The notes under the pieces: model-generated
The model's database searches: none
What the model was told of the DNA's origin: nothing
The model's input: only the letters and a program-made list of their open reading frames with translations
Part shown: positions 18,525 to 27,366 of the stretch, in pieces
Numbering within the stretch: the stretch's first letter is position 1
Layout of the letters: each line of letters starts with the position of its first letter
Assembly (NCBI RefSeq): GCF_002355595.1
Contig: NZ_AP017422.1
Coordinates: 7,568,823 to 7,632,822, forward strand
Direction: 5' to 3'
Length of the DNA: 64,000 nucleotides
From: Filimonas lacunae
Lineage (GTDB): Bacteria > Bacteroidota > Bacteroidia > Chitinophagales > Chitinophagaceae
Made by a program: the position numbers and the translations under genes

Positions 18525-19895
18525 ATGGCTGCTTCTACTTCAATAGCCCAGGAGTTTTATAAAGTAAGAAACGAATGGGCTAAAGCGGATAAAATACATA
18601 GCTGGAAACTGGCTATATGGTTGGCTGAATTTTCGGATGTGGATATCATGGATAAGTTTATGGAAACCGAAAGGCTGCCCATTGGCATTTTTGATGATAT
18701 TTTCTTTCGTTTTGATACTGAATACAAGGGAGATAAACCGGCATTCGAACAGGCTTTATGGGAAGAGTATAAAGAATGGTTTATAAAGCCTGCCGATGAA
18801 CGATACGACATGTACCAGGCATTGAAAAATGATGGCGTATTGTTACGTGATTATACACCCGATACAACGCTTACTCCTACTTTCCAGAACCTGATGAAAG
18901 AGTTGGTGCGTTTTAGAAGCTGTTTGGATGGGATGGATAAGAATACTCATTTCTGCTTATACTTTCCTCCTGGCAGGCCTGATACAGCTGCACTTTCGGG
19001 TTGGTTTACCCAAGTGTTGAAACAAGGTGTGCCTAACGAAATTCGTTTAGCCACTATCGACTTTGCACAAAAGCGCAAGGTGGTTATTACCAGCAGTGAG
19101 GTACTGCCATTGGTAATGATGCTAAATCCTGTATTAGATATGCCGGCCGCTATTGATAACGAAATGAGTAAAGGTGGTGGCAGCTATGATACTGTAAGTA
19201 TAGATGCACAATATCGCAACCAGATAAGAGTGGTAATGAATGCCACCCTGAAAAAGGAAGAAGCGTTACTGAATAAAGAAGTGGATAGATTACTGACATT
19301 AAGTCGGCAAATGAAAACCTCCTCTACTGCCACAGCCACTTTGTTGGTAGCTGCGCAGGCGTATTTTACTATAGGCAGCAATGCGCTTTGTAACATGTAT
19401 GCGGAAGATGCTATTAAGCAGTCGGCTGTATTAATGGAGCAAGGAGATGTCAGCGGCTATCCTACCTGGAAAGCTTGTATGATGCTGAAAGGTGCCTTGC
19501 TGATGGGAAAGCGTAACAGGAAAGCTTCACTGGAAATATATGAAGAGCTGGCTCTGGTGGCCACCGGGCAGGGAGATGCCTTTTTTATAATGGAAGGCTA
19601 TCGCTTGTGTGGGCACTTGTGGTATGAAATGCGTATGTATCAAAAATCATTTGAAGTATTGTTACTTTCTATAACGGCGGGCAGCTACCTGGAGTTGGAA
19701 GTTCGCCGCCAGTCTACTTTTTTACAAGCTGCTTACCTGGCCCTTTTCGTGGGAAAAAAAATAAAAACGGAACAAGAATTACAACCCGTAAAAGAGCAGC
19801 TGGAAAGTTGGCTGGGTGAAGACTGGGCGAAATTGCTGCAGCAGGAAGGTGTGGTGAAAGCCAAAACGAAACCGAAGAGAAAACTGTTTGCATAA
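18525..19895 (+). CDS. Unknown helical protein directly downstream of vgrG (candidate adaptor or baseplate accessory)
   Basis: A 456-residue protein I do not recognise. There is no signal peptide or membrane segment. The N-terminal half is mixed and contains a run of aromatic and acidic residues. The C-terminal half (about 250-440) is a chain of amphipathic helices resembling a TPR/alpha-solenoid. The tail is very basic (KAKTKPKRKLFA). Starting 18 bp after vgrG, it is almost surely co-expressed with the spike. Cargo adaptor, chaperone or effector are all possible; nothing catalytic is evident. Confidence 0.75.
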   Translation: MAASTSIAQEFYKVRNEWAKADKIHSWKLAIWLAEFSDVDIMDKFMETERLPIGIFDDIFFRFDTEYKGDKPAFEQALWEEYKEWFIKPADERYDMYQALKNDGVLLRDYTPDTTLTPTFQNLMKELVRFRSCLDGMDKNTHFCLYFPPGRPDTAALSGWFTQVLKQGVPNEIRLATIDFAQKRKVVITSSEVLPLVMMLNPVLDMPAAIDNEMSKGGGSYDTVSIDAQYRNQIRVVMNATLKKEEALLNKEVDRLLTLSRQMKTSSTATATLLVAAQAYFTIGSNALCNMYAEDAIKQSAVLMEQGDVSGYPTWKACMMLKGALLMGKRNRKASLEIYEELALVATGQGDAFFIMEGYRLCGHLWYEMRMYQKSFEVLLLSITAGSYLELEVRRQSTFLQAAYLALFVGKKIKTEQELQPVKEQLESWLGEDWAKLLQQEGVVKAKTKPKRKLFA

Positions 19896-20075
19896 CAGGT
19901 CCCTATAAAAAGGCCGGATGGATATAGGGCTGCTTTGCAAAAAGTCATGGACGCCGGTGTTTCTTTTGCGAATGCTATTTTCTATTACACGGATATAGAA
20001 TTGTTAATCAATGATTTTGAGAAAAAATATCACGGTTTAACTGGTATGGATGTGTTTGATTGTCCTTTTATATAG
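19896..20075 (+). pseudogene. In-frame coding remnant after the unknown vgrG-linked gene
   Basis: Right after the TAA of the preceding gene, the same frame stays open for 59 codons and reads like ordinary protein, with stretches such as SFANAIFYYTDIELL and NDFEKKYHGLTGMDV. An ATG at 19947 would allow a separate 42-residue peptide. It may be a truncated gene remnant, a stop-codon-split extension of the upstream protein, or a tiny real gene. No usable homology is recalled. Confidence 0.35.
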
Positions 20076-20167
20076 TGTTGGGGTGGTGGTTACATGATAG
20101 CTGTAATTACAACAAATTACAAGTAAGACTGTTATTCTTAACAGTGGGTATTGAAAATAAGCTGGCT

Positions 20168-20686
20168 ATGAAAGAGTATAAACAAGTGTTAGATACACAT
20201 GCCGGTATGTGGGCCTTATGGAATCCAGCTATACGTAAAGACGTGCAAATTGATAAGAAAAATGCTCCTGCACAATTGGCTTTAACACAATGGATAAAAC
20301 AGCAGCTGCTGGTTCCTGTTAACATAGAAAATAGTGGGTCGCTGGAATTTTGGGTACGTGTAGGCCGGGAAGCAAAATTGACTGACCGGGAGAGAAGGTA
20401 TGTGGTAGTGTCATCAGCTCATTATGGAATTGTTTCAGATGGAAGACTCTGTTTAAGTGGGATTGAGTATGTCAGAGACAGAATAGATGCAGGGCATGTT
20501 TGTATAATAGATACCAATCATGCCAGGCATGTGGTAACCTTATTTATTATTGATTGGAAAGCCGAACCGGGTATGTTGAACAGCGATGGTGTGCCTTCGA
20601 GGTTAGCCCTCCCTGATTTTATTGTGCTGATTTCGCAGGCTCAGGCCGAGAAGAAATACCGTTTAAGCTTAAATACTTTTGGTTAA
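20168..20686 (+). CDS. Unknown protein at the end of the T6SS locus (immunity or accessory candidate)
   Basis: About 172 residues from ATG 20168; the longer frame from a TTG at 20060 runs through unlikely sequence. No signal peptide or membrane segment is visible. It has an acidic/aromatic mixture and a central strand-rich part containing ERRYVVVSSAHYGIVSDGR. I do not recognise the family. A small soluble protein at the end of a vgrG cluster is a typical place for an immunity or accessory gene, but no matching toxin is identified next to it. Confidence 0.6.
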   Translation: MKEYKQVLDTHAGMWALWNPAIRKDVQIDKKNAPAQLALTQWIKQQLLVPVNIENSGSLEFWVRVGREAKLTDRERRYVVVSSAHYGIVSDGRLCLSGIEYVRDRIDAGHVCIIDTNHARHVVTLFIIDWKAEPGMLNSDGVPSRLALPDFIVLISQAQAEKKYRLSLNTFG

Positions 20687-20795
20687 TAAGTATTATACTT
20701 TAATACGGCCTGCCGATTTGTTTATTCTTTGTATTGCATTACTTATGTGTATCTGGTTTCACACAGGTACACTCTTTTTTTGAGATCAAATGTCT

Positions 20796-21830
20796 TTAAA
20801 ACAGGCCTTGTTGAGGGCCACTATTGCGAAAAGGCTTTTTGTCCAGGTGGTTATAAGCTTTTAAAGTCACTTCCCTCCCCCGAGGCGTACGTTGTATAAA
20901 CCCTTCCTGGATTAAAAACGGTTCATATACTTCCTCCAGCGTTCCGGCCTCTTCTCCTACAGCTGTGGCTATAGTGGTAATACCTACTGGCCCTCCCTTG
21001 AACTTTTCAATAATTACATTCAAAATGCGGTTGTCCATCTCGTCCAGGCCGTGCTCATCTACATTTAAGGCTTTCAAAGCACGTTGGGTGATCTCTAAAT
21101 CAATTTTTCCATCGTTCAGTACCTGTGCAAAGTCGCGAACCCTGCGTAGTAATCCGTTGGCAATACGTGGGGTGCCCCTGCTTCTACGGGCAATTTCAGA
21201 AGCGGCTTCTTTGGAAATAAACGTGTCCAGGATAGCGGCACTTCTTTCTATAATTTTTTTCAGGGTATCTGCATTATAATATTCCAACCTGCTTTTTATG
21301 CCAAAGCGGGAAAGCAGGGGGGCTGTTAATAAACCGCTACGTGTAGTGGCGCCCACCAACGTAAATGGATTCAGGTTAATTTGAATACTCCTGGCATTAG
21401 GGCCACTATCAATCATAATGTCAATCCTGAAATCTTCCATAGCGGCGTAGAGGTATTCTTCCACCACAGTGCTCAAACGGTGAATTTCGTCTATAAATAA
21501 CACATCATTAGGCTCAAGACTGGTTAAAAGTCCGGCCAGGTCTGCTGGTTTTTCAATAACAGGTCCGGAGGTTTCTTTGATATTCACTCCCATTTCATTG
21601 GCAACAATGCGGCTAAGGGTTGTTTTACCCAAGCCGGGAGGGCCATGAAATAATACATGATCTAAGGCTTCTCCGCGAAGTTTTGCCGCTTTTATGAAAA
21701 TAACCAGGTTTTCGATAATCTGAGGTTGCCCCGAAAAATCTTCAATTTCCTGGGGGCGTATATTATTCTCAAACTCCTTTTCTGCAGCACTTTGAGCCCC
21801 TTTCTCGTTCTGTAAATTGGGATTGGACAT
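20796..21830 (-). CDS. ruvB: Holliday junction ATP-dependent DNA helicase RuvB
   Basis: A 344-residue RuvB, full length. The N-terminal AAA+ domain carries Walker A GPPGLGKT and Walker B FIDEIHRL, with the sensor region LVGATTRSG. The C-terminal winged helix contains [24 protein letters not shown]. RuvB hexamers drive branch migration with RuvA. It is a housekeeping gene marking the end of the T6SS region, transcribed toward it. Confidence 0.97.
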   Translation of the reverse strand: MSNPNLQNEKGAQSAAEKEFENNIRPQEIEDFSGQPQIIENLVIFIKAAKLRGEALDHVLFHGPPGLGKTTLSRIVANEMGVNIKETSGPVIEKPADLAGLLTSLEPNDVLFIDEIHRLSTVVEEYLYAAMEDFRIDIMIDSGPNARSIQINLNPFTLVGATTRSGLLTAPLLSRFGIKSRLEYYNADTLKKIIERSAAILDTFISKEAASEIARRSRGTPRIANGLLRRVRDFAQVLNDGKIDLEITQRALKALNVDEHGLDEMDNRILNVIIEKFKGGPVGITTIATAVGEEAGTLEEVYEPFLIQEGFIQRTPRGREVTLKAYNHLDKKPFRNSGPQQGLF

Positions 21831-21860
21831 GACGTAAAGTTAGCAGGAAAAGCGGGACAT

Positions 21861-21905
21861 AAAAAAAGAGGCTTACTCCTATATATAATAGTAATAAGCC
21901 TCTTT
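21861..21905 (-). terminator. Intrinsic terminator on the minus strand upstream of ruvB
   Basis: Arms 21865-21875 and 21895-21905 form an 11-bp perfect stem extendable by two pairs. Read on the minus strand it is followed by seven Ts. The plus-strand side lacks a T run, so its direction is toward ruvB, yet no annotated minus-strand gene lies upstream of it. Confidence 0.75.
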
Positions 21906-22080
21906 GAATGCGGTGGTTTACAGTTAATGGTTGCGGGGGGATTTGTTTTTTGCTCAGGCCTGTATTTACTATGTTCAGCTTTTAAAAACTGCATAGAAAA
22001 GTACAATCGTCATTACAACAAAAACAAAATCCTGTTTGGTAAATGTTAGTGTAAACATACAGGGTGATTTTGTTTGTTCC
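21861..22080 (-). ncRNA. Candidate small RNA or leader transcript upstream of ruvB
   Basis: A minus-strand TATATTTG (22088-22081) would start RNA near 22074. That RNA would open with the hairpin 22073-22024 (8-bp plus 4-bp stems split by a 3-nt bulge) and end at the terminator near 21861, giving about 210 nt. A 12-residue open frame starting with ATG at 22013 and ending at 21975 lies inside. No -33 TTTG is seen. It could instead be an attenuated ruvB leader. Confidence 0.35.
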
Positions 22081-22202
22081 CAAATATATAAAATGGAGTT
22101 AATTCATCAGTTTAAAATCTCATTAAACCTGTTTGGTATTTAAACTGTTAGATTATCTTCTGATTGTTTTCGAAACCATTATTTTTACGCGAAATCTAAA
22201 GT

Positions 22203-23648
22203 ATGGAACAAGTAGTAAACACCATTCAGGAGGTGTTCACTTCATTTAATAGGCAGTCGATACGGCGCATTGAAAAATTGCCGCAGTCAGGTAGCGACCG
22301 TATCTACTTTCGAATTTATACAGAGAGTGAGTCTTTCATTGCTACTTATAACCTGAATATCAGGGAAAACGAAACTTTTATACAGTTTAGTCAGCATTTT
22401 GTACAGGCTGGCTTGCCGGTTCCGGCAATTTATGCCTGGAATGAAGAGAAAACCATATATATACAACAGGATCTGGGTGTAAACTCGCTATTAGACAAGT
22501 TGGAGCAGCACGGGCATGGCGATTATGCATACAAGCTATTTCAGAAAAGTCTGAGTCAATTAGCCAGATTTCAGATTTTAGGACACAAGGGACTGGATTA
22601 TTCTCTTTGCCTGACTGCCAAGGAATTTGGTAAACAGGCAATATTGAGCGATCTCTTATATTGTAAATACTATTTCCTGGATACTTTAAAGCTTCCCTAC
22701 GATAAGCAGGGAATGTTGGATGATTTTGATGCCTTAAGCACCTATCTGACAAAAACGGAGTATAAGTATTTTATGTTCCGTGATTTTCAAAGCAGGAACA
22801 TTATTGTGAACAAGGACGAAGTCTTCTTTATAGACTATCAGGGAGGTATGCAAGGGGCGCTACAATATGATGTTGCTTCTTTATTGTGGCAGGCTAAAGC
22901 AGAGCTGTCTGATGAATGGAAGAGTTATTTGCTGGACTTTTATATGGATGAAATAGACAACCTGCTGGAAAAGCCAATTGACAGGGATTTGTTTGTAAGC
23001 CAGTATAATGGTTATGTGCTTATTCGTTTATTGCAGGTATTGGGGGCATATGGATTCAGAGGCCTTTTTGAACGCAAAGCACACTTTTTGGCTAGTATAC
23101 CATTGGCTTTGCGCAACTTAAAGTGGTTTGTTGAAAATAAGCGTATTGGTATTTCCTTACCGGAATTTGACAAAGTGCTGCGGATTATTGTACAGGATGA
23201 AATGATTAACCGTTTTGAGCCGGCGACAGCTACTGAAAGTACACCTTTAGTAGTGAAAGTGAACAGCTTTTCTTACCGAAAAGGAATTCCGGTCGATGTC
23301 AGTGATAATGGGGGGGGATTTGTGTTTGACTGCAGAGGGATCTTAAATCCTGGCCGTTATACAGAATACAAACCCCTATCCGGTATGGACAAAGCTGTAC
23401 AGGATTTCCTGGAGCAACGTACCCGGATGAATGAGTTTTTAAATAGTGTAAAGGACATCATTGATATTAGTGTTGAAGACTACATCAGCAGGGGCTTTGA
23501 GAGTCTGATGATTAATTTTGGATGTACCGGCGGACAACATAGAAGTGTATATGCAGCTGAGCAGGTTGCCCGTCATTTACGTAACAAGTATAAAGTGAAA
23601 ACGGTATTGCAACATACCAACTGCGAAAACTGGGTGAAAACGTTATGA
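22203..23648 (+). CDS. amgK: AmgK-like sugar kinase fused to a RapZ C-terminal domain
   Basis: A 481-residue two-domain protein. Residues 1-330 are an aminoglycoside-phosphotransferase-type kinase, with the catalytic loop FRDFQSRNII (Asp194) and metal-binding FIDYQGG (Asp211). This is the pattern of AmgK, the anomeric kinase acting on N-acetylmuramate and GlcNAc in cell-wall recycling. Residues 345-481 match the RapZ C-terminal domain, with GCTGGQHRSVY at 440-450; in E. coli this domain senses glucosamine-6-phosphate and binds RNA. The start of the murU-like gene overlaps its stop by 4 bp, supporting the AmgK-MurU pathway. The role of the fused domain here is unknown. Confidence 0.83.
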   Translation: MEQVVNTIQEVFTSFNRQSIRRIEKLPQSGSDRIYFRIYTESESFIATYNLNIRENETFIQFSQHFVQAGLPVPAIYAWNEEKTIYIQQDLGVNSLLDKLEQHGHGDYAYKLFQKSLSQLARFQILGHKGLDYSLCLTAKEFGKQAILSDLLYCKYYFLDTLKLPYDKQGMLDDFDALSTYLTKTEYKYFMFRDFQSRNIIVNKDEVFFIDYQGGMQGALQYDVASLLWQAKAELSDEWKSYLLDFYMDEIDNLLEKPIDRDLFVSQYNGYVLIRLLQVLGAYGFRGLFERKAHFLASIPLALRNLKWFVENKRIGISLPEFDKVLRIIVQDEMINRFEPATATESTPLVVKVNSFSYRKGIPVDVSDNGGGFVFDCRGILNPGRYTEYKPLSGMDKAVQDFLEQRTRMNEFLNSVKDIIDISVEDYISRGFESLMINFGCTGGQHRSVYAAEQVARHLRNKYKVKTVLQHTNCENWVKTL

Positions 23649-24367
23649 AAGCAATGATTTTTGCAGCTGGCTTAGGCACCCGCCTTAAGCCCTGGACAGA
23701 TAAACATCCCAAAGCTCTGGCATTGGTGAATGGAAAGTCCTTGTTACAGAGGAATATTGAATATTTGCAACAGTATGGAATAAAGGATGTAATTGTAAAT
23801 GTTCATCATTTTGCTGATCAGATTATAAGTGCAGTTGAGGCTAATAATGGCTGGGGAAGTAGCATTACGATCTCTGATGAAACAGATGCGGTTCTTGAAA
23901 CCGGGGGCGGTTTAAAAAAAGCTGCCTGGTATTTTAGTAATGAAGAGGCCAGCTTTGTTGTATTAAATGCGGATATTCTTACAGACATGGATATTGATGC
24001 CATGTTAAAACAGCATAATAAAACAAATGGACTTGCCACTTTAGCTACCAGCAGCCGTAGCACCAGTCGTTACTTTCTTTTTAATGAGCAGCAACAGTTA
24101 TGTGGTTGGGAAAATGTGCAGACGGGAGAGCGAAAGATAACAAGGAATGACACTACTTTATGTCAACTCGCATTTAGCGGAATACACATTATGCATCCCC
24201 GTTTATTGTCAATGATTCAACAAACGGGAAAGTTTTCTATGGTTGAGGTGTATTTGTCTCTTGCTGAAAAAAATGCTATTTACTCCTTTAACCACTCTGG
24301 AAGTAAATTTATTGATGTTGGTAAACCTGAAAGTATTATAAAGGCAGAAGCTATCTTTCCTTGCTAA
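23645..24367 (+). CDS. murU: MurU-like sugar-1-phosphate nucleotidyltransferase
   Basis: A 240-residue nucleotidyltransferase with the signature FAAGLGTRLKPWTDKHPKAL at the N terminus and a downstream LNADILTD metal-binding motif. MurU converts N-acetylmuramate-1-phosphate and UTP to UDP-MurNAc in the salvage route that bypasses de novo synthesis. It overlaps the kinase gene by 4 bp (ATGA), so the two are translationally coupled and probably act in sequence. Another sugar-1-phosphate is possible; specificity was not determined. Confidence 0.82.
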   Translation: MKAMIFAAGLGTRLKPWTDKHPKALALVNGKSLLQRNIEYLQQYGIKDVIVNVHHFADQIISAVEANNGWGSSITISDETDAVLETGGGLKKAAWYFSNEEASFVVLNADILTDMDIDAMLKQHNKTNGLATLATSSRSTSRYFLFNEQQQLCGWENVQTGERKITRNDTTLCQLAFSGIHIMHPRLLSMIQQTGKFSMVEVYLSLAEKNAIYSFNHSGSKFIDVGKPESIIKAEAIFPC

Positions 24368-24386
24368 GGATATACGCTATCTGCCA

Positions 24387-25544
24387 CTATTCTTCTTCTA
24401 CCATGGCAGGTTCTTCATCTTTTAAGTATAAAGGAACCAGTTTAATTGCATGAGTGGACTGTTGTTCTTTTTCTATCAGGCCCGAATTGTAAGTTTTAAC
24501 CACTCTCATACGGGTGCGTCTTGGTTTCACCACCTTCAATAACACAATACCAGTAAAGAAAAATGCTATAAGACTTGCTATGATCAATGTTGAACCATAG
24601 CGTTGTAGGGTAAAACAAAAGATGATAGGAAGAATACTGGCTATGGCAATAGAAAATGTAATGGCTTTATGCCCCATTCCACGCTCTAATAATATATGAT
24701 GCAGGTGATTTCTGTCCGGGCTAAATGGAGAGCGGCGGTTTATTATGCGGATTGCAAACACCCTTAATGTATCCATTAAAGGTAGGAGCAGTATACCAAA
24801 ACCTATTGCCGGTGACGCAGTTGTTGGGAATGCCTTTGCGCTTGGTGCTGCTTCAATAAAGTGAATAACAAGTATTACGTTAACAACGCCCAGTAACATG
24901 CTGCCGGTATCACCCATGAAAATTTTAGCTGGATTGTAGTTGTAGATCAAAAAGGCAATGATGCTTCCCGCCATTGTAAATCCCAGGATGGCATGAGCCA
25001 TGTCCTGGGCCAGGTAAAAGTAGACGCCAAATACTGTGCAGGTTACTAATCCCAGGCTGCCTGCCAATCCATCAATACCGTCTATGAGATTAAAGGCATT
25101 AATTACAACTATAATAGTGAAAAACGTGAGTAGATAGCTTGCTGTAATATCCAATTGCCCTAAACCCAGAAAGCCGTGCATGCTTGTTATCAGCAAATTG
25201 CCTTTAAAGCATAATATCGCCGCAACAAATACCTGACCTATAAATTTTTTTATGGGAGAAAGAATAACAATATCGTCTTTCAGACCCAGAAAGAAGATGA
25301 TTAAAAATGCTACCAGATAATACTGAAAAGCACGATTTTCAGTGATTGTTACTGTTAATAACATACCAATCATCAATCCGGCAAACATAGCTAAACCGCC
25401 CAAAGATGGAATAGGTGTTTTGTGTATTTTTCTTTCGTCGGGAACGTCAAACAGTTTCTTTGCTTCTGCAACCTGGATGGTTACAGGAATGGCATAAAAT
25501 GTAACAATAAAAGCGATGACCCCTCCAATGATTAGCTGCTCCAT
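24387..25544 (-). CDS. wecA: WecA/MraY-family polyprenyl-phosphate sugar-1-phosphate transferase
   Basis: A 385-residue polytopic protein with about 11 membrane segments. Key cytoplasmic loops are DERKIHKTPIPSLGG near the N terminus and NAFNLIDGIDGLAG in the middle, with FMGDTGSMLLG next, all diagnostic of the WecA/TagO/MraY family. It would transfer a HexNAc-1-phosphate to undecaprenyl phosphate, starting glycan assembly. It ends 20 bp from the murU stop (convergent). A soluble acidic C-terminal tail is present. Confidence 0.9.
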   Translation of the reverse strand: MEQLIIGGVIAFIVTFYAIPVTIQVAEAKKLFDVPDERKIHKTPIPSLGGLAMFAGLMIGMLLTVTITENRAFQYYLVAFLIIFFLGLKDDIVILSPIKKFIGQVFVAAILCFKGNLLITSMHGFLGLGQLDITASYLLTFFTIIVVINAFNLIDGIDGLAGSLGLVTCTVFGVYFYLAQDMAHAILGFTMAGSIIAFLIYNYNPAKIFMGDTGSMLLGVVNVILVIHFIEAAPSAKAFPTTASPAIGFGILLLPLMDTLRVFAIRIINRRSPFSPDRNHLHHILLERGMGHKAITFSIAIASILPIIFCFTLQRYGSTLIIASLIAFFFTGIVLLKVVKPRRTRMRVVKTYNSGLIEKEQQSTHAIKLVPLYLKDEEPAMVEEE

Positions 25545-25640
25545 GCAGTTGGCATTTAAATATGAACTAAAATTCCAATGGGGGGGAATAATTCGGTGTG
25601 CAAATTAATACCATTTGTATTATCAACCAAACATATATAC

Positions 25641-27335
25641 CTAAAAATCAAATTCTCTCCTTTGGAGGTTTACGCGGAAACCAATTGTGTAGTAGAATAC
25701 ATTGGTTTTTTCTTGTTTTTGAATATTATAAGTACGATATGTGCTATTGAAATCCACAAACATGTTTTCGAAAATTTCATAAGATGCGTTAAAACCTAAT
25801 GTTACACTATTAACCGGAGTGCCTGAGCCTATAAATAGTTGTTGGTCTCTTACCCTGCTTTCATAGTTTAAGAACAAATTGGACCCGAAATTATAACCAG
25901 CAGAATCCAGACCTTGCTTGTATGCAATGATTTTCCCTTGTAAGTACAACTTTGGAAGGGGCTGATATTTAGCCAGTAATATAAATTCTTTGAAATTTGC
26001 TCCAAGTGGATGTGCTAATGGTTGGTTGTAATGGGTGAAAGAGCCAGCACTATCATAATGGGTATATACAAAAGGACGAACAATGTTTGCTTCAGCCTGC
26101 AGGTCCAGGTTTTTAACTCCCAGCGCATCAATATATTTGACTCCTAACTGAAGTGCTTGTTTGTTCCTCCAGTCACCGCGCCCATAGTGAAGTATCTCAT
26201 TCATAACCAATTCATTAATAAGAAGTTGGCCATAAAATTGCGTGCGTTTAGAAGCATTAATCTTAAAATCTAACCCTACACTGGCTTTGTCGGGGCTACC
26301 TTCATTACGTTCAATTTCCCGATAGAAGATAACAGGGTTAAGATAACTTAAGGCAAATCCATTACTGCGACCAAATGAGATGCTTTCAAATAAGCCGATG
26401 TTTATCCATTTAGCAGCCTGGAAACTCAGATGATGGGCGGCCATATATTTTTTAGGTCGTAAATTGTCTCCGTAAGCATAGGTGAAGGGTGCCGTTTGTT
26501 CAGCAAAAATATTCTGGTAATTAAACTTCCAGACACGTGTATTAATCTTAAAAAACAGGTAGCTGTTGCTGAAATCGCTTAAAAACAGGCTGCGGAAACC
26601 GTTTCCAATAAAAAGCTTGTCAAAGCCAAACACAAAATCAAAATGTTTACCGCTGTTAAAAGTAATACCTCCCCGGGCGTCAGTGTAATCGAAAGCCTTA
26701 CTGCCAGTATGTTTATAATAACCTTGGCCAGGTACAGCCTGGTACTTTGCTTCAAAATCACGCACATAACCAGGATCAAGTTCCTGAGTTTCCTGTACAG
26801 AAGCATAAAAGCCTAATTTATTAGCAATAGTGCCTCTGAAACTAATACCTCTTGCGTTCACATATATACTGCCGGTGCCGTCATTCGCACTTCCATACTG
26901 GAGATTTAATAAAGGGTCAACACGTAAAGTGAAGTCTTTGCTGTTAACGGCATACATGTGACCAGGATCTTTATAAAAGGTCTTAAACACAGGTTTTTTG
27001 ATGGGAAAAGAATCCAGATAGGCAGGTGCCCATTCTGAGTTGTCGAGTAAAAGCCTTTTTATGTTATACAGATCAACTTTGGATAAATCAATCGGAAGTG
27101 ATGTGCCTGTTTGTATGATAGAGTCGAGTTCAGCAATCCGGGCAGTTACTTTTTGTCTGTTATAGGGTTTGGTAGTGGTATACCCCAATATAGAGTCATT
27201 CCGCAGCTTAATATCCAATCGATCTAGTAACTGGTATTGTTTTGTTCCCAGACTTATATAATCAGATTGCGAAAAAAGGGTACTGGCCATTGTTATGGCA
27301 ACAGATAATAACAGTATTTTCTTTGTGCCTTGCAT
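25641..27335 (-). CDS. Outer-membrane beta-barrel, Wzi/RemB-like
   Basis: About 564 residues from the ATG at 27335, chosen because it begins a signal peptide (MQGTKKILLLSVAIT...FSQ); the frame extends upstream without one. The body consists of alternating aromatic/polar strands typical of an outer-membrane barrel, with FDFVFGFDKLFIGNGFRSLF in the middle and a C-terminal Phe (REFDF), the BAM recognition end. It resembles Wzi-type capsule-attachment barrels and the RemB-like proteins of gliding Bacteroidota. Location in the polysaccharide locus favours a surface-glycan role. Confidence 0.65.
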   Translation of the reverse strand: MQGTKKILLLSVAITMASTLFSQSDYISLGTKQYQLLDRLDIKLRNDSILGYTTTKPYNRQKVTARIAELDSIIQTGTSLPIDLSKVDLYNIKRLLLDNSEWAPAYLDSFPIKKPVFKTFYKDPGHMYAVNSKDFTLRVDPLLNLQYGSANDGTGSIYVNARGISFRGTIANKLGFYASVQETQELDPGYVRDFEAKYQAVPGQGYYKHTGSKAFDYTDARGGITFNSGKHFDFVFGFDKLFIGNGFRSLFLSDFSNSYLFFKINTRVWKFNYQNIFAEQTAPFTYAYGDNLRPKKYMAAHHLSFQAAKWINIGLFESISFGRSNGFALSYLNPVIFYREIERNEGSPDKASVGLDFKINASKRTQFYGQLLINELVMNEILHYGRGDWRNKQALQLGVKYIDALGVKNLDLQAEANIVRPFVYTHYDSAGSFTHYNQPLAHPLGANFKEFILLAKYQPLPKLYLQGKIIAYKQGLDSAGYNFGSNLFLNYESRVRDQQLFIGSGTPVNSVTLGFNASYEIFENMFVDFNSTYRTYNIQKQEKTNVFYYTIGFRVNLQRREFDF

Positions 27336-27366
27336 AAGGATTAATTCTTCAGCGGTTGCGAAGGTA

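Larger units (their letters stand above)
21831..22202. other. 372-bp divergent intergenic region with two hairpins
   Basis: This gap separates ruvB (minus) from the amgK-like gene (plus). It holds a minus-oriented intrinsic terminator (21861-21905), a long imperfect hairpin (22024-22073) and a perfect TAnnTTTG on the minus strand (22088 to 22081). Together these suggest a short minus-strand transcript. A TAACTTTA-like element lies just upstream of ruvB and could be its own -7 region. Confidence 0.6.

Noticed and set aside
21692-22006. A 104-codon minus-strand frame upstream of ruvB
   Set aside because: It overlaps ruvB in another frame and reads through the terminator hairpin; composition is not protein-like.
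22203-23344. Aminoglycoside resistance kinase
   Set aside because: The APH fold is shared, but coupling to a murU-like gene and the RapZ domain fit sugar salvage better.
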